A stretch of DNA of 64,000 bases from Selenomonas sp. WCT3 (lineage in GTDB: Bacteria; Bacillota; Negativicutes; Selenomonadales; Selenomonadaceae): NCBI GenBank assembly GCA_900100835.1, contig FNCM01000001.1, positions 124,001-188,000 of the forward strand. Direction: 5' to 3'. Positions 9,778 through 21,085 of the stretch are shown here, in pieces. Each line of letters starts with the position of its first letter. Positions within the stretch are counted from its first letter, which is position 1. A model generated the notes under the pieces. That model had not been told where the DNA came from and did not search any database. It saw nothing but the letters and a program-made list of their open reading frames with translations. A program made the position numbers and the translations under genes.

Positions 9778-10317
9778 TTATGCACTGAACGGCATACCCA
9801 TGAGTTTCAGGAGCTCTCTGGCTTCTTCATCCGTCTGTGCCGTCGTAACGATAACAATGTTCATGCCACGGATCTTGTCGATTTTATCGTACTCGATTTC
9901 CGGGAAAATCAGCTGCTCTTTGAGGCCGATAGCGTAGTTGCCGCGGCCATCGAATGCCTTGTCGCTTACGCCACGGAAGTCACGAACACGCGGAAGTGCA
10001 ACGTTCATGAACTTATCGAGGAACTGATACATACGCGTGCCGCGCAGCGTAACTTTGCAGCCGATTGGCATGCCTTCACGAAGCTTCCAAGCTGCGAGGG
10101 ATTTCTTCGCACGAGTCAGCAGCGGTTTCTGACCAGAGATGATCGTCAGATCACCAACAGCAGAATCCAGAGCTTTCGGATTGCCGACAGCTTCGCCAAC
10201 ACCCATGTTGATGATGACTTTCTCGATTTTCGGAAGCTGCATGACGTTTTTGTAACCGAATTTCTCAGTCATAGCCTTGCAAACTTCATTCTGGTATTTT
10301 TCCTGTAATCTATCCAC
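9778..10317 (-). CDS. rplE: 50S ribosomal protein L5
   Basis: 5S rRNA-binding protein of the central protuberance that contacts P-site tRNA. The 179 residues include [18 protein letters not shown] near 25-42 and the [10 protein letters not shown] strand near the C-terminus. It starts at GTG. It lies between rplX and rpsN. Confidence 0.97.
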   Translation of the reverse strand: MDRLQEKYQNEVCKAMTEKFGYKNVMQLPKIEKVIINMGVGEAVGNPKALDSAVGDLTIISGQKPLLTRAKKSLAAWKLREGMPIGCKVTLRGTRMYQFLDKFMNVALPRVRDFRGVSDKAFDGRGNYAIGLKEQLIFPEIEYDKIDKIRGMNIVIVTTAQTDEEARELLKLMGMPFSA

Positions 10318-10337
10318 TTATGCTCCTCCTTTCCTGA

Positions 10338-10670
10338 TTATTTCGTCTGGTCGATAACTTCGCCGCATTTCTTGCAGGCGCGAACCATCTTACCATTTAC
10401 TTCTTTGTGAGCAACGCGCGTTGCTTTGGAGCAAGCCGGGCAAACGAGCATAACTTTGCAAGCATGCATCGGAGCCTCTTTTACGAGGATACCACCCTGC
10501 GGAGCTTTCTGGTTCGGTTTCGTGTGACGTTTTACTTTGTTGACGCCCTCGACAACAACCTTACCTTTTTTCGGCATAGCCGTAACGACTTTGCCCTGTT
10601 TGCCTTTATCTTTACCGGACAGCACAACGACCGTGTCGCCCTTCTTTACGTTCAATTTAACGAATGCCAA
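10338..10670 (-). CDS. rplX: 50S ribosomal protein L24
   Basis: Early-assembly large-subunit protein, 110 residues. The KOW motif ([21 protein letters not shown]) covers about 8-28. The C-terminal part has two Cys-x2-Cys pairs (CPAC near 76 and CKKC near 99), the zinc-ribbon-like tail common in Firmicutes L24. Start codon is TTG, behind a strong GAGGAGG site. Confidence 0.97.
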   Translation of the reverse strand: MAFVKLNVKKGDTVVVLSGKDKGKQGKVVTAMPKKGKVVVEGVNKVKRHTKPNQKAPQGGILVKEAPMHACKVMLVCPACSKATRVAHKEVNGKMVRACKKCGEVIDQTK

Positions 10671-10688
10671 AATCGCACCTCCTCACAA

Positions 10689-11057
10689 TTAAAGTACTTC
10701 AGGAGCCAGAGATACGATCTTCATGAAGTCTTTATCGCGAAGCTCTCTAGCTACCGGTCCGAAAATACGCGTGCCTTTCGGAGTCTTATCGTCTTTGATG
10801 ATAACGGCTGCGTTCTCATCGAAACGAATGTAAGAGCCATCCGTACGACGCAGGCCTTTTACGCTGCGAACTACAACTGCTTTAACGACATCGCCCTTCT
10901 TGACCGTGCCGCCCGGTGCAGCCGATTTGACTGCAGCTACGATTACATCACCAATGTTAGCGTATTTGCGATAAGAACCGCCAAGAACACGGATGCACAT
11001 GATTTCTTTTGCACCAGTGTTATCGCCAACATTCAGGATAGTTTGCTGTTGGATCAT
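10689..11057 (-). CDS. rplN: 50S ribosomal protein L14
   Basis: Large-subunit protein forming an intersubunit bridge and the docking site of the silencing factor RsfS. The 122 residues contain [20 protein letters not shown] at the start and the [20 protein letters not shown] block near the end, both diagnostic. It follows rpsQ. Confidence 0.97.
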   Translation of the reverse strand: MIQQQTILNVGDNTGAKEIMCIRVLGGSYRKYANIGDVIVAAVKSAAPGGTVKKGDVVKAVVVRSVKGLRRTDGSYIRFDENAAVIIKDDKTPKGTRIFGPVARELRDKDFMKIVSLAPEVL

Positions 11058-11087
11058 TGTTTGACCTCCTTCTTCGATATTTTTGGA

Positions 11088-11345
11088 TTATTTAGCTCTC
11101 TCGATTACTTCGACAACTCTCCAACGTTTCGTCTTGGACAGCGGGCGCGTTTCCATCAGGGAAACCTTATCGCCAACATGAGCATCGTTTTTCTCATCAT
11201 GGGCATGGAACTTAACCGTTCTCTTTACCGGTTTTTTGTACAGTTTGTGCTGCTCGAGTTCCTCGATAGCAACGACAACCGTTTTATCCATTTTATCGGA
11301 AATGACTTTACCGATTCTTACTTTACGTACGTTTCTTTCGCTCAT
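11088..11345 (-). CDS. rpsQ: 30S ribosomal protein S17
   Basis: OB-fold 16S rRNA-binding protein. I start it at the ATG at 11345 ([12 protein letters not shown], 85 residues), which has GGAGG about 7 bases upstream. The in-frame start at 11369 would add eight residues and overlap the ribosome site. The [20 protein letters not shown] segment near 26-45 is typical. It lies between rpmC and rplN. Confidence 0.96.
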   Translation of the reverse strand: MSERNVRKVRIGKVISDKMDKTVVVAIEELEQHKLYKKPVKRTVKFHAHDEKNDAHVGDKVSLMETRPLSKTKRWRVVEVIERAK

Positions 11346-11381
11346 TAGGGAGCCTCCTTCCTTCTGCATATCAGTTTGCGA

Positions 11382-11576
11382 TTAAGCCTTGAGCTCAGTC
11401 TCGCGCTGGATCGTCTTAATACGAGCGATCGTCTTCTTTACTTCTTTGATACGCATCGGGTTCTCAAGCTGGCCAGTAGCGAGCTGGAAACGGAGGTTGA
11501 ACAGTTCCTCTTTGAGCGAAGCAAGTTTCTGGTTAAGCTCGTCAGCACTCATCTCACGAATCTCATTAACCTTCAT
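11382..11576 (-). CDS. rpmC: 50S ribosomal protein L29
   Basis: Small two-helix protein at the peptide exit tunnel, where trigger factor and SRP bind. The 64 residues show [20 protein letters not shown] near 21-40. Its first codons overlap the end of rplP by 11 bases, so the two are translationally coupled. Confidence 0.97.
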   Translation of the reverse strand: MKVNEIREMSADELNQKLASLKEELFNLRFQLATGQLENPMRIKEVKKTIARIKTIQRETELKA

Positions 11577-12009
11577 TTACTTCACCGCCCTCTGCTTTAG
11601 TGTCTTCTTTAACAACGAACTTCGTCTTGATCGGCAGTTTGTGGCCTGCAAGACGCATAGCTTCCTGTGCAACTTCACGGGATACACCGTCCATCTCAAA
11701 GAGGACGCGGCCCGGCTTAACAACTGCAACCCAGTACTCCGGCGAACCTTTACCGGAACCCATGCGGGTCTCAGCCGGTTTAGCCGTTACCGGCTTATCC
11801 GGGAAGATTTTAATCCAAACCTGACCGCCACGTTTGATGTAGCGGGTCATAGCGATACGAGCAGCCTCAATCTGGCGGTTCGTGATCCAAGCCGGCTCAA
11901 GAGCGACCAGACCATACTCACCATGGCTAACCGTGTTGCCGCGATGAGCTTTACCCTTCATACGGCCACGGAACTGTTTGCGATATTTTACTCTCTTTGG
12001 TAATAACAT
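11566..12009 (-). CDS. rplP: 50S ribosomal protein L16
   Basis: Protein near the A site and peptidyl-transferase centre. The 147 residues open with [19 protein letters not shown] and include [25 protein letters not shown] sequence in the middle, with the [17 protein letters not shown] loop. The start overlaps the rpsC stop by one base (TAATG), and the end overlaps rpmC by 11 bases. Confidence 0.97.
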   Translation of the reverse strand: MLLPKRVKYRKQFRGRMKGKAHRGNTVSHGEYGLVALEPAWITNRQIEAARIAMTRYIKRGGQVWIKIFPDKPVTAKPAETRMGSGKGSPEYWVAVVKPGRVLFEMDGVSREVAQEAMRLAGHKLPIKTKFVVKEDTKAEGGEVNEG

Positions 12010-12677
12010 TAAGCTTCGCTCCCTTCAGCTACAGCCTTGCGCTGCTTTCTTTCCGGAAGAACTTCACCCTTGAAGATCCATACTTTTACGCCGATATCGC
12101 CGTAAGTCGTATGAGCCGTTGCCGTACCATAATCGATATCAGCACGCAGCGTGTGAAGAGGAATGCTGCCTTCGCGGTAGGATTCCTTGCGGGCAATTTC
12201 TGCACCGCCGAGACGGCCACCCAGAGCGACCTTGATGCCCTTTGCGCCGAGACGCATCGTGCGGCCAACGGCCTGCTTCATTGCGCGGCGGAAAGCGATG
12301 CGGCGCTCCAGCTGCTGAGCGATGTTCTCAGCAACAAGCGTTGCGTCCATATCCGGCTGTTTGATTTCAGCAATGTTGATGTCAACACGTTTTTCCGTGT
12401 ATTTTTTCAGACCTTCTTTGATCTGCTCAATGCCCGAACCACCGCGGCCGATTACCATACCCGGTTTAGCAGTATGGATCGTCAGCTTAAGACGGTTTTT
12501 GCTGCGCTCCGTCTCGATTCTGGACACACCGGCTGCCTGAAGGCTCTGCTTCAGATAGTCACGGATTTTAATATCTTCATGCAGGTTTGCTGCAAAATCT
12601 TTATCTGCATACCACTTAGCATCCCAAGTCTTGACGATGCCAAGACGAATACCATGCGGATTTACTTTCTGACCCAA
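12009..12677 (-). CDS. rpsC: 30S ribosomal protein S3
   Basis: mRNA entry-channel protein with helicase-supporting function. The 222 residues start at TTG ([13 protein letters not shown]) and include the KH domain with [10 protein letters not shown] near 74-83. The C-terminal domain has [12 protein letters not shown] and [13 protein letters not shown]. It is flanked by rplV and rplP. Confidence 0.97.
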   Translation of the reverse strand: MGQKVNPHGIRLGIVKTWDAKWYADKDFAANLHEDIKIRDYLKQSLQAAGVSRIETERSKNRLKLTIHTAKPGMVIGRGGSGIEQIKEGLKKYTEKRVDINIAEIKQPDMDATLVAENIAQQLERRIAFRRAMKQAVGRTMRLGAKGIKVALGGRLGGAEIARKESYREGSIPLHTLRADIDYGTATAHTTYGDIGVKVWIFKGEVLPERKQRKAVAEGSEA

Positions 12678-12693
12678 TCCGTTTCCCTCCTTA

Positions 12694-13029
12694 TTAGTTC
12701 TTCTCGTCGACGACGATGGTTACATGGGACGTGCGCTTCAAAATCTTGAAAGCCTGTCCACGGGAACGCGGATGGATACGTTTGAGCGTCGGACCCTGGT
12801 CAGCGAAAGCCGTTTTGATAAACAGCTTGTCAACGTCCATATCAAAATTGTTCTCAGCGTTTGCAACAGCGGAACGCAGAACCTTCTCTACTACATCAGC
12901 GCCAGCTTTCGGCGTGAATTTAAGGATCGCAAATGCCTCTGCAACGTTCTTGCCACGGATAAGATCCAGGACGATACGAACTTTGCGCGGAGTGATGCGA
13001 ACAAATTTAGCTACTGCTTTAGATTCCAC
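12694..13029 (-). CDS. rplV: 50S ribosomal protein L22
   Basis: Exit-tunnel protein whose loop can change macrolide sensitivity in other bacteria. The 111 residues include [18 protein letters not shown] near 10-27 and the tunnel loop [18 protein letters not shown]. No deletion in the loop is apparent by eye. It starts at GTG and lies between rpsS and rpsC. Confidence 0.97.
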   Translation of the reverse strand: MESKAVAKFVRITPRKVRIVLDLIRGKNVAEAFAILKFTPKAGADVVEKVLRSAVANAENNFDMDVDKLFIKTAFADQGPTLKRIHPRSRGQAFKILKRTSHVTIVVDEKN

Positions 13030-13050
13030 AAGGATTCTCCTTTCGCAAAA

Positions 13051-13332
13051 TTATCTAAGTCCGGTCTTTCTCTCTTCGCCAGCATGACCCTTGAACGTAC
13101 GGGTCGGTGCGAATTCGCCGAGTTTATGACCAACCATATCTTCCGTGATGTAAACCGGTACATGTTTACGGCCGTCATGAACGGCAATCGTGTGACCGAC
13201 GAAATCAGGGAAAATCGTGGAGCTTCTCGACCAGGTCTTTACAACTTTTTTATCGTTAGCTTCGTTGAGAGCCTCGATTTTCTTCATGAGGCTTTCTGCA
13301 ACGTAAGGTCCCTTTTTAATAGATCTTGACAA
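13051..13332 (-). CDS. rpsS: 30S ribosomal protein S19
   Basis: Small-subunit head protein, 93 residues, beginning [19 protein letters not shown] and containing [20 protein letters not shown]. It starts at TTG behind AGGAGA. It lies between rplB and rplV. Confidence 0.97.
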   Translation of the reverse strand: MSRSIKKGPYVAESLMKKIEALNEANDKKVVKTWSRSSTIFPDFVGHTIAVHDGRKHVPVYITEDMVGHKLGEFAPTRTFKGHAGEERKTGLR

Positions 13333-13384
13333 AGTGTCTCCTCCTTTCGTCAGGCGGCTTCAAGCAGCCTGTCGATTTCTATGA

Positions 13385-14212
13385 TTATTTCGTACGTCCT
13401 TTGACGATGAGACGATCCGAAGCTTTCTTGCGACGAGTCTTGGCACCCATAGCGCATTTGCCCCACTTCGTAACAGGGTTCTTGCGGCCGACTGGGGAAC
13501 GACCCTCACCACCACCATGCGGATGGTCATTCGGGTTCATTGCAGTACCACGGTTCTCCGGACGAACGCCCAGCCAACGGTTACGGCCTGCTTTACCAAT
13601 CGTGATGTTCTCATGCTCGTGGTTACCAACTTCACCGATCGTTGCACGGCAATTGATGTGAACCTTACGAAGCTCGCCAGACGGCATACGAAGGAGTGCA
13701 TAGTCGCCTTCCTTTGCCATGAGCTGAGCAGAAGTACCAGCACTACGAACGAGCTGAGCACCCTTGCCAATCTTAAGCTCAATGTTATGGATGGTAGTAC
13801 CAACCGGAATGTTCTTCAGCGGAAGAGCGTTACCGACTTTGATATCGGATTCCGGACCGGAAACAACCTTGTCACCAACCTTGAGACCATTCGGTGCGAG
13901 GATGTAGCGCTTCTCACCATCAACATAGTTGAGGAGAGCGATGCGTGCGCTGCGGTTCGGGTCGTACTCGATGGTAGCGACGCGAGCCGGGATACCGTCC
14001 TTATTGCGTTTGAAGTCGATCACGCGATAAAGGCGTTTGTGGCCGCCACCCTGATGGCGAACGGTCAGTTTACCCTGCTGGTTACGGCCGCCTTTTTTCG
14101 TCAGGCGCTCAGTCAGGGATTTCTCAGGCTTGCTTGCCGTGATTTCGTCGAACGAAGCAACGGTCATGAAGCGACGGCCTGCAGAATATGGTTTAAAACT
14201 CTTTACTGCCAC
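13385..14212 (-). CDS. rplB: 50S ribosomal protein L2
   Basis: Core large-subunit protein needed for subunit joining and peptidyl transfer. The 275 residues have the N-terminal OB fold, the SH3-like domain (about 120-200) and the universally conserved C-terminal histidine loop ([18 protein letters not shown] near 222-239). The start codon is GTG. It lies between rplW and rpsS. Confidence 0.98.
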   Translation of the reverse strand: MAVKSFKPYSAGRRFMTVASFDEITASKPEKSLTERLTKKGGRNQQGKLTVRHQGGGHKRLYRVIDFKRNKDGIPARVATIEYDPNRSARIALLNYVDGEKRYILAPNGLKVGDKVVSGPESDIKVGNALPLKNIPVGTTIHNIELKIGKGAQLVRSAGTSAQLMAKEGDYALLRMPSGELRKVHINCRATIGEVGNHEHENITIGKAGRNRWLGVRPENRGTAMNPNDHPHGGGEGRSPVGRKNPVTKWGKCAMGAKTRRKKASDRLIVKGRTK

Positions 14213-14235
14213 TTAAATGTACCTCCTTTTCTCAA

Positions 14236-14517
14236 TTATGCTTCGAAGAACTCAATGCTTTCGCCAGCAGCGAGTTTAACGATAGCTTTTTTATAGTCAG
14301 AACGCTTGCCCATCGTACGGCCCATGCGTTTCGTTTTACCCAGTACATTGACTGTGTTGACTTTTTCAACTTTAACGTTGAAGATTTCAGCAACAGCTTT
14401 AGCAATCTCGATCTTGTTGGCTGCTTTCGCAACAACGAAGACGTATTTGCCCTCAGCCATGAGCTGAGTCGTTCTCTCAGTGATCAGCGGACGGATCAGG
14501 ATATCACGTGCTTCCAT
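14236..14517 (-). CDS. rplW: 50S ribosomal protein L23
   Basis: Exit-tunnel protein that binds trigger factor and SRP, 93 residues. It begins [20 protein letters not shown] and has [19 protein letters not shown] in the middle. Its ATG overlaps the rplD stop by one base, so translation is coupled. Confidence 0.97.
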   Translation of the reverse strand: MEARDILIRPLITERTTQLMAEGKYVFVVAKAANKIEIAKAVAEIFNVKVEKVNTVNVLGKTKRMGRTMGKRSDYKKAIVKLAAGESIEFFEA

Positions 14518-15140
14518 TATGCGAATACCTCCTCGATACGGGTGATGGCATCCTTCGTGATGAACAGTTTGTCATGATTCAGGATATCAAAGACATTCAG
14601 GCCCATCGTGTTGATAGCTTTTACACCCGGAATGTTGCGTGCGGACTTCTCTACATTCTCAGCTTCATCGCAAGTGATGAGGAGTGCTTTGGAGTCAACG
14701 CTGAAATCGCCAAGCATTTTGACGACCTGGCTCGTTTTCGGAGCATCAAAGTTGAGGCTGTCGAGAACTACGAGCTCACCGCTCTTAACTTTATCGGAAA
14801 GTGCGCATTTGATAGCGAGACGACGCTGTTTACGCGGCATCGTGAAAGCGTACTTACGCGGATGCGGTCCAAAGACCGTGCCGCCACCTACCCACAGCGG
14901 GCTGCGCGTCGAACCAGCACGTGCACGACCAGTACCTTTCTGCTTCCAAGGTTTGCGGCCACCGCCACGGACGAAGCTTCTCGTCTTCGTAGCATGAGTG
15001 CCGAGGCGCTGTGCTGCGAGCTGCATTACAACAGCCTGATGCAGAAGACCTGCGTTCATCTCTACGCTGAAGATGCTGTCATTCAATTCGATATCGCCAA
15101 CTTTTTTGTTGGTGATGTCATAAACTGCTACATTAGCCAT
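14517..15140 (-). CDS. rplD: 50S ribosomal protein L4
   Basis: Exit-tunnel protein and, in gammaproteobacteria, feedback regulator of the S10 operon. The 207 residues contain the tunnel loop ([20 protein letters not shown] near 51-70) and the C-terminal domain ending with a [14 protein letters not shown] segment. Regulation here is not shown by the sequence. Confidence 0.97.
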   Translation of the reverse strand: MANVAVYDITNKKVGDIELNDSIFSVEMNAGLLHQAVVMQLAAQRLGTHATKTRSFVRGGGRKPWKQKGTGRARAGSTRSPLWVGGGTVFGPHPRKYAFTMPRKQRRLAIKCALSDKVKSGELVVLDSLNFDAPKTSQVVKMLGDFSVDSKALLITCDEAENVEKSARNIPGVKAINTMGLNVFDILNHDKLFITKDAITRIEEVFA

Positions 15141-15163
15141 AATTTAGGTTATCCTCCTTCCAA

Positions 15164-15808
15164 TTAGTTTTTGCCCGGTTTAACGGTATTTTTGATCACA
15201 ACGAAGCTCTTCTTCGGGCCCGGAATAGCACCCTTGATGAGAATCAGGTTGCGGTCTGCATCAACACGGACAACCGTGAGGCGCTGAACCGTAACACGCT
15301 CGCCACCCATGCGGCCCGGCAGTTTCTTGCCTTTGAGCACGCGTCCACCAGGACCACTGATCATTGCGCCAGTGGAACCCGGCTCGCGGTGGGATTTGGA
15401 ACCATGTCCCATAGGACCACGGGCGAAGTTGTGACGTTTGATACCGCCGGCAAAACCTTTACCTTTGGAAGTACCCGTAACATCGACTAATTCTCCAGCA
15501 CTAAATATGTCAACGCCGATGGAATCACCGACTTTATATTCAGAAGGATCCTGAAGACGCATCTCGCGGATGAATTTTACCGGTTTAACACCAGCTTTAG
15601 CGAAATGACCCTTCATTGGTTTATTTACTTTAAATTCCTTAACTTCACCGAAGCCAAGCTGAACAGCATTGTAACCGTCATTTTCGACCGTCTTGTTCTG
15701 GATAACGATGTTGTTACCAGACTCAACAACCGTAACAGGAACAACTTTGCCCTCTTCCGTGAAGATCTGAGTCATGCCCAGTTTTCTACCTAAAATTGCT
15801 TTAGACAT
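15164..15808 (-). CDS. rplC: 50S ribosomal protein L3
   Basis: Early-assembly protein that helps form the peptidyl-transferase centre. The 214 residues begin [16 protein letters not shown] and contain the central loop with [18 protein letters not shown] near 110-127 and the glutamine-free [14 protein letters not shown] region near 134-147. It follows rpsJ. Confidence 0.97.
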   Translation of the reverse strand: MSKAILGRKLGMTQIFTEEGKVVPVTVVESGNNIVIQNKTVENDGYNAVQLGFGEVKEFKVNKPMKGHFAKAGVKPVKFIREMRLQDPSEYKVGDSIGVDIFSAGELVDVTGTSKGKGFAGGIKRHNFARGPMGHGSKSHREPGSTGAMISGPGGRVLKGKKLPGRMGGERVTVQRLTVVRVDADRNLILIKGAIPGPKKSFVVIKNTVKPGKN

Positions 15809-15826
15809 TCATTCCACCTCCTCGGA

Positions 15827-16138
15827 TTATAATTTGATTTCGATGTCTACACCAGCCGGAAGGTCAAGGCGCATCAGCGCATCTACCGTCTTGTTCGTCG
15901 GCTGCAGGATGTCGATAAGACGCTTATGAGTTCTCATCTCGAACTGCTCGCGGGAATCCTTATTGACATGCGGGGAACGCAAAATCGTGTAGATATTCTT
16001 CTCCGTCGGGAGTGGAATCGGACCAGATACCATTGCACCAGTCTTCTTTGCAGTATCCACAATCTTTACTGCGCTCTGATCGAGGGCTTTATGATCATAA
16101 GCCTTCAAACGGATTCTAATCTTTTGATTCTTAGACAA
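15827..16138 (-). CDS. rpsJ: 30S ribosomal protein S10
   Basis: Small-subunit head protein and NusA/NusG-pathway partner (NusE). I start it at the TTG at 16138 (103 residues, [17 protein letters not shown]), because AAGGAGG lies 8 bases upstream and the family is about 102 residues long. A longer frame from an ATG at 16246 would add 36 residues unlike S10. The conserved [20 protein letters not shown] block lies near 38-57. It heads the S10 part of the block. Confidence 0.95.
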   Translation of the reverse strand: MSKNQKIRIRLKAYDHKALDQSAVKIVDTAKKTGAMVSGPIPLPTEKNIYTILRSPHVNKDSREQFEMRTHKRLIDILQPTNKTVDALMRLDLPAGVDIEIKL

Positions 16139-16265
16139 TTGTTTTTCCTCCTTATCGTCCGGACTCTCGGCCCAAACATTTCTCCGTAACAGTTCCCTCG
16201 GACAATGCCGAGCCATCTGCCACGTCATCGCATTGGGGGGTACCATATTATTTTAAACCTTTAAA
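16139..16265 (-). promoter_or_regulatory. Leader between tuf and rpsJ
   Basis: A 127-base untranslated stretch lies between the tuf terminator-like stem and the rpsJ start. It contains a small stem-loop (CTCGG / CCGAG with loop CATTGT, about 16198-16213) and an AT-rich start that could hold a -10 element. No known L4-type or S10 leader structure is recognised. It may be a promoter and leader region for the S10 genes. Confidence 0.4.
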
Positions 16266-16291
16266 TAAGAGCGACGCGAGCGCCGCTCTTA
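16266..16291 (-). terminator. Terminator or attenuator after tuf
   Basis: A stem of about 11 bp (TAAGAGCGGCG / CGTCGCTCTTA, one G-U pair) with loop CTCG is followed on the minus strand by TTTAAAGGTTT. The T-run is weak, so partial termination or read-through into rpsJ is likely. Confidence 0.6.
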
Positions 16292-16316
16292 CCTATTGGT
16301 TTAATTGACTTGGAAA

Positions 16317-17510
16317 TTAGCCTTCAACTTCCGTTACGCGGCCAGCACCAACCGTGTGACCACCTTCGCGGATAGCGAAACGCAGACCCTTCTCGATAGC
16401 GATCGGGGTGATGAGCTCAACGTCCATCTCGACGTTATCGCCAGGCATAACCATCTCCGTGCCAGCCGGCAGGGAAACAACACCCGTAACGTCCGTCGTA
16501 CGGAAGTAGAACTGCGGACGATAGTTCGTGAAGAACGGAGTATGACGGCCGCCCTCTTCTTTCGTCAGGACATAAACCTGAGCTTTGAACTTCGTGTGCG
16601 GGTTGATCGTGCCCGGCTTAGCCAGAACCTGGCCGCGCTCGATCTCTTTGCGGTCGATACCACGGAGCAGAGCACCGATGTTATCACCAGCAACAGCGCT
16701 ATCGAGCATCTTACGGAACATCTCGATACCCGTAACAACCGTCTGTTTCGGCTCATCCTGAAGACCAACGATCTCAACCGTATCGTTCAGTTTCAGCTCA
16801 CCACGCTCAACACGGCCCGTAGCAACCGTACCACGGCCAGTGATCGTGAAGACGTCCTCGACCGGCATCAGGAACGGTTTATCCGTGTCACGAGTCGGAG
16901 TCGGGATGTACTCATCAACAGCGTTCATGAGCTCAACGATCTTAGCTTTCATGTCAGCATCGCCTTCGAGAGCTTTCAGAGCGGAACCTGCAACAACAGG
17001 GATGTCATCGCCCGGGAAATCGTAGCTGGAGAGCAGCTCACGAACTTCCATCTCAACGAGCTCGAGGAGCTCTTCATCGTCAACCTGGTCAACTTTGTTC
17101 AGGAAGACAACGATTGCCGGAACACCGACCTGACGAGCGAGCAGGATGTGCTCACGAGTCTGCGGCATCGGGCCATCAGCAGCGGAAACAACGAGGATAG
17201 CACCATCCATCTGAGCAGCACCAGTGATCATGTTCTTGACATAGTCAGCATGGCCCGGGCAGTCAACGTGTGCATAGTGACGTTTTTCCGTCTCATACTC
17301 AACGTGTGCCGTGTTGATGGTGATACCGCGCTCACGCTCTTCCGGAGCCTTATCGATATCAGCGTAGTCCTCGAATGCAGCCTTGCAGCCTTCCGTCTCG
17401 GACAGAACTTTCGTGATAGCAGCCGTCAGCGTCGTCTTGCCATGGTCAACGTGACCAATGGTGCCGATGTTAACATGCGGTTTAGTTCTTTCAAACTTTT
17501 CTTTAGCCAT
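16317..17510 (-). CDS. tuf: Elongation factor Tu
   Basis: GTPase that brings aminoacyl-tRNA to the ribosomal A site. The 397-residue protein has G1 GHVDHGKTT at 19-27, the switch I region with [17 protein letters not shown]3 DCPGHADY near 82-89, G4 NKVD near 137-140 and G5 SALK. Domain 2 and 3 sequences are complete. It is 17 bases after fusA and precedes the S10 genes. Confidence 0.98.
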   Translation of the reverse strand: MAKEKFERTKPHVNIGTIGHVDHGKTTLTAAITKVLSETEGCKAAFEDYADIDKAPEERERGITINTAHVEYETEKRHYAHVDCPGHADYVKNMITGAAQMDGAILVVSAADGPMPQTREHILLARQVGVPAIVVFLNKVDQVDDEELLELVEMEVRELLSSYDFPGDDIPVVAGSALKALEGDADMKAKIVELMNAVDEYIPTPTRDTDKPFLMPVEDVFTITGRGTVATGRVERGELKLNDTVEIVGLQDEPKQTVVTGIEMFRKMLDSAVAGDNIGALLRGIDRKEIERGQVLAKPGTINPHTKFKAQVYVLTKEEGGRHTPFFTNYRPQFYFRTTDVTGVVSLPAGTEMVMPGDNVEMDVELITPIAIEKGLRFAIREGGHTVGAGRVTEVEG

Positions 17511-17527
17511 TGTAAAATTTTCCTCCC

Positions 17528-19606
17528 TTATTCGCCTTTGTTTTTAGCAATAACCTTTTCGGCTATATTTTTAGGAACTTCATCATAGTAAGCTACTTCC
17601 ATGCTGTAGTTCCCTCGGCCCTGAGTTTTGGAACGGAGATCCGTCGAATAACCGAACATTTCGGAAAGCGGAACAAATCCGTTGATGACCTGAGCACCAT
17701 TGCGCGCTTCCATACCATCGATACGGCCACGGCGAGAGTTCAAGTCACCGATTACATCGCCCATGTACTCTTCCGGAACGACAACTTCGACTTTAACATA
17801 CGGCTCAAGGAGAACCGGGTTAGCCTTTTCGCAACCGTTCTTGAATGCCATGGAACCAGCAACTTTAAATGCTGCCTCAGAGGAGTCGACCTCGTGGTAA
17901 GAACCATCGAATACGATAGCCTTGATGTCGACCATCGGATAACCAGCGACAACACCAGCTTCCATAGCCTGCTTTACGCCGGCTTCGATCGGGTTGATGA
18001 ATTCCTTCGGAATAGCACCACCAACGACCTTGTTTTCGAAGCTGAAGCCTTCGCCCGGCTCCTGCGGAATGAGTTCGAGCCAGCAATGACCATACTGACC
18101 ATGACCACCGGACTGACGAACGAACTTACCTTCAGCCTTAACCGTGTTGCGGATCGTCTCACGATATGCAACCTGCGGCTCACCGACTTTGCAGTCAACA
18201 TGGAACTCGCGGAGCATACGGTCAACGATAATCTGAAGATGAAGCTCACCCATACCAGAGATGATCGTCTGGCCAGTTTCCTGATCCGTACGAACGCGGA
18301 ACGTCGGATCCTCTTCAGCGAGTTTCTGGAGAGCAACGCCCATCTTCTCCTGGTCGTTCTTCGTTGCCGGTTCAACAGCAACGGAGATAACCGGATCCGG
18401 GAACTCCATGGACTCGAGGATAATCGGTGCGTTCTCGTCGCAGAGCGTGTCGCCCGTCGTCGTGTCTTTCAGACCGACAGCAGCAGCGATGTCACCGGAG
18501 TAAACCTTATCGATTTCCTTACGGTTGTTGGCATGCATCTGGAGGATACGGCCAATACGCTCTTTCTTACCCTTCGTCGAGTTGAATACGTAGGAACCAG
18601 CATCGAGTACACCGGAGTATACACGGAAGAATGCCAGTTTACCGACATACGGGTCAGTCATGATTTTGAATGCCAGTGCGGAGAACGGCTCGCTGTCGCT
18701 AGACGGGCGATGGTCTTCTGCACCAGTATCCGGATTTACACCAGCGATCGGCGGGATATCCGTCGGAGCCGGCATATAATCAACGATAGCATCGAGCAAC
18801 GGCTGAACGCCCTTGTTACGGTAAGAAGTACCGCAGGTTACCGGAACAAGTTCACCAGCGAGGGTGCCCTTACGGATAACCTTTTTGATCTCTTCTTCCG
18901 AAATCTCTTCGCCACCGAGGTATTTCTCCATGAATTCGTCATCGAGTTCGGAAAGTGCTTCGAGGAGCTTTTCACGATACTCATCAGCCTGATCCTTCAT
19001 GTCGTCCGGGATAGCAATCTCATCAGCGACCTTACCGAGGTCATCCTCATATACGATTGCTTCCATCTTGACCAGGTCGATGATGCCTTCGAACGTATCT
19101 TCAGCACCGATTGGCAGCTGAATTGCTACAGCGTTAGCCTGCAGACGTTCATGCATCATATCGATAACGTTGAAGAAGTTTGCGCCGGTGATGTCCATTT
19201 TGTTGACATACGCCATGCGCGGAACATGATAGCGCTCAGCCTGACGCCATACGGTCTCAGTCTGCGGCTCAACGCCACCACGTGCAGTCAGAACTGCAAC
19301 CGTGCCATCAAGGACACGCAAGGAACGCTCAACCTCTACCGTGAAATCCACGTGACCCGGCGTATCAATAATGTTGATACGATGATCTTTCCAGTGACAG
19401 GTCGTTGCAGCAGACGTAATCGTGATACCACGTTCCTGCTCCTGAACCATCCAGTCCATGGTAGCAGCGCCTTCATGAACCTCACCGATTTTGTGGTTTA
19501 CACCCGTGTAGAAGAGGATACGCTCAGTAGTAGTCGTTTTACCGGCATCGATGTGAGCCATGATACCGATATTACGAGTTTTTTCAAGGGAATACTCTCT
19601 TGCCAC
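17528..19606 (-). CDS. fusA: Elongation factor G
   Basis: GTPase that drives translocation and, with RRF, ribosome recycling. The 692 residues have G1 AHIDAGKTT near 17-25, switch [15 protein letters not shown]3 DTPGHVDF, G4 NKMD near 135, and the C-terminal domains including [14 protein letters not shown] near 652-665. It starts at GTG. It lies between rpsG and tuf, the classical str order. Confidence 0.98.
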   Translation of the reverse strand: MAREYSLEKTRNIGIMAHIDAGKTTTTERILFYTGVNHKIGEVHEGAATMDWMVQEQERGITITSAATTCHWKDHRINIIDTPGHVDFTVEVERSLRVLDGTVAVLTARGGVEPQTETVWRQAERYHVPRMAYVNKMDITGANFFNVIDMMHERLQANAVAIQLPIGAEDTFEGIIDLVKMEAIVYEDDLGKVADEIAIPDDMKDQADEYREKLLEALSELDDEFMEKYLGGEEISEEEIKKVIRKGTLAGELVPVTCGTSYRNKGVQPLLDAIVDYMPAPTDIPPIAGVNPDTGAEDHRPSSDSEPFSALAFKIMTDPYVGKLAFFRVYSGVLDAGSYVFNSTKGKKERIGRILQMHANNRKEIDKVYSGDIAAAVGLKDTTTGDTLCDENAPIILESMEFPDPVISVAVEPATKNDQEKMGVALQKLAEEDPTFRVRTDQETGQTIISGMGELHLQIIVDRMLREFHVDCKVGEPQVAYRETIRNTVKAEGKFVRQSGGHGQYGHCWLELIPQEPGEGFSFENKVVGGAIPKEFINPIEAGVKQAMEAGVVAGYPMVDIKAIVFDGSYHEVDSSEAAFKVAGSMAFKNGCEKANPVLLEPYVKVEVVVPEEYMGDVIGDLNSRRGRIDGMEARNGAQVINGFVPLSEMFGYSTDLRSKTQGRGNYSMEVAYYDEVPKNIAEKVIAKNKGE

Positions 19607-19641
19607 TTTTAATATCGCTCCTTAATAATTATAAGAAAGGA

Positions 19642-20124
<483 letters not shown>

Positions 20125-20153
20125 TTATCATAGTCTTCATTTACGAAGCTGTA

Positions 20154-20531
20154 TTATTTCTTTTTCGCGCGTTTCGCACCGTACTTCGAACGGCCCTGAC
20201 CACGATCCTGCACACCGGCAGTATCGAGAGAACCACGAATGATGTGGTAACGAACACCTGGCAGGTCCTTAACACGACCGCCGCGGATCAGAACAACACT
20301 ATGCTCCTGAAGATTATGACCAATGCCCGGGATGTATGCGGTAACCTCGATGCTGTTCGTCAAACGAACACGAGCTACCTTACGCAGTGCCGAGTTCGGT
20401 TTCTTCGGCGTAGACGTGTATACACGCGTGCAAACGCCACGTTTCTGCGGGCAATTCTTGAGTGCTGGTGCTTTGGACTTCTCCTGCATGCTCTTTCTGC
20501 TCTTACGAACTAACTGATTGATAGTAGGCAT
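20154..20531 (-). CDS. rpsL: 30S ribosomal protein S12
   Basis: Decoding-centre protein; streptomycin resistance maps here in many species. I start it at the ATG at 20531 ([10 protein letters not shown], 125 residues) with GGAGG just upstream; the longer frame from 20552 would start inside the ribosome site. [17 protein letters not shown] near 43-59 has the wild-type lysine in the TPKKPNS motif, and [17 protein letters not shown] near 85-101 also looks wild type. Confidence 0.97.
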   Translation of the reverse strand: MPTINQLVRKSRKSMQEKSKAPALKNCPQKRGVCTRVYTSTPKKPNSALRKVARVRLTNSIEVTAYIPGIGHNLQEHSVVLIRGGRVKDLPGVRYHIIRGSLDTAGVQDRGQGRSKYGAKRAKKK

Positions 20532-20575
20532 ACATGCACCTCCTTCCTTCATATTGAGAATTTATTATTTATTAA

Positions 20576-20599
20576 AACTCCAAAGCAAGCTTTGAAGTT
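20576..20599 (-). terminator. Terminator-like stem between the L7Ae-like gene and rpsL
   Basis: An 11-bp stem with one G-U pair (AACTTCAAAGC / GCTTTGGAGTT, 2-base loop) is followed by TTTTAATAAATAATAAATT on the minus strand. It may act as an attenuator that sets the ratio of the first gene to the ribosomal genes. Confidence 0.55.
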
Positions 20600-20620
20600 T
20601 TTAACAAATATACTAGAACC

Positions 20621-20866
20621 TTACTTCAGGACTGCCACCGCCGCAGCACCGACTTCGATGCCACACGCCTGTCCAAGCTCCTTCATCGTCTCCGCATGGC
20701 CTACCGGAATTTCACTTTCCTGGCAAAGGGCCTTCAACGGTTCGATTACCCGGTCATCTGCATCATCCGCAACATAAACCGTCTGGACATTTCCACGTTT
20801 CACAGCTTTGGTAGCCTGTTTGATACCAATCACCCGATTGGCACTTTTCAGTGTATCCAGTGTCAT
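20621..20866 (-). CDS. rplGB: L7Ae/YbxF-like K-turn-binding ribosomal protein
   Basis: An 81-residue protein of the L7Ae/L30e/S12e family, which binds kink-turn RNAs; Bacillus YbxF is the closest type by position and size. GIKQATKAVKRGNVQTVYVADDAD near the N-terminus (split by position 14-37) and the C-terminal CGIEVGAAAVAV are family features. An upstream in-frame GTG (20875) overlaps the ribosome site, so the ATG at 20866 is preferred. In most Firmicutes this gene lies between rpoC and rpsL; here rpoC is absent and the gene heads the operon behind its own promoter. Confidence 0.9.
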   Translation of the reverse strand: MTLDTLKSANRVIGIKQATKAVKRGNVQTVYVADDADDRVIEPLKALCQESEIPVGHAETMKELGQACGIEVGAAAVAVLK

Positions 20867-20919
20867 TGTTTTCACTCCCCTGTATCACTAAATCATGCGC
20901 TCAAATCAGGCACTTCTAT

Positions 20920-20948
20920 ATATTAGCACCCGCCAAAATGCTTGTCAA
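20920..20948 (-). promoter_or_regulatory. Strong promoter of the str operon
   Basis: TTGACA and TAATAT are spaced by 17 bases on the minus strand, about 54 bases before the L7Ae-like gene. A perfect 16-base AT palindrome (TGAAAAAATTTTTTCA, 21001-21016) and other AT-rich sequence lie upstream and could act as an UP-like region, though the palindrome is some 50 bases from the -35. Confidence 0.85.
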
Positions 20949-21045
20949 CACTTTATTTATAAAGATTCATGTGCACACGTCACCTAGCGTATCGTAATGC
21001 TGAAAAAATTTTTTCATTCCAGAAAATGTCCGCGATTCATATACA

Positions 21046-21085
21046 AACCCCCGGTTGAGATGGATTTTTCATCTCAACCGGGGTT
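21046..21085 (-). terminator. Terminator after tkt
   Basis: A stem of about 16 bp with one bulged base (AACCCCGGTTGAGATG / CATCTCAACCGGGGGTT) and a 7-base loop lies 18 bases past the transketolase stop. The T-run is short (TTTGTAT). Confidence 0.8.

Noticed and set aside
15827..16246. Longer S10 reading frame starting at ATG 16246
   Set aside because: The extra 36 residues do not resemble S10 and the TTG at 16138 has the proper ribosome site.
17894..19612. A 572-codon open frame antisense to fusA
   Set aside because: The fusA protein is complete and certain on the other strand; the antisense frame is a codon-bias artefact, like the one over tuf (16305-17588).
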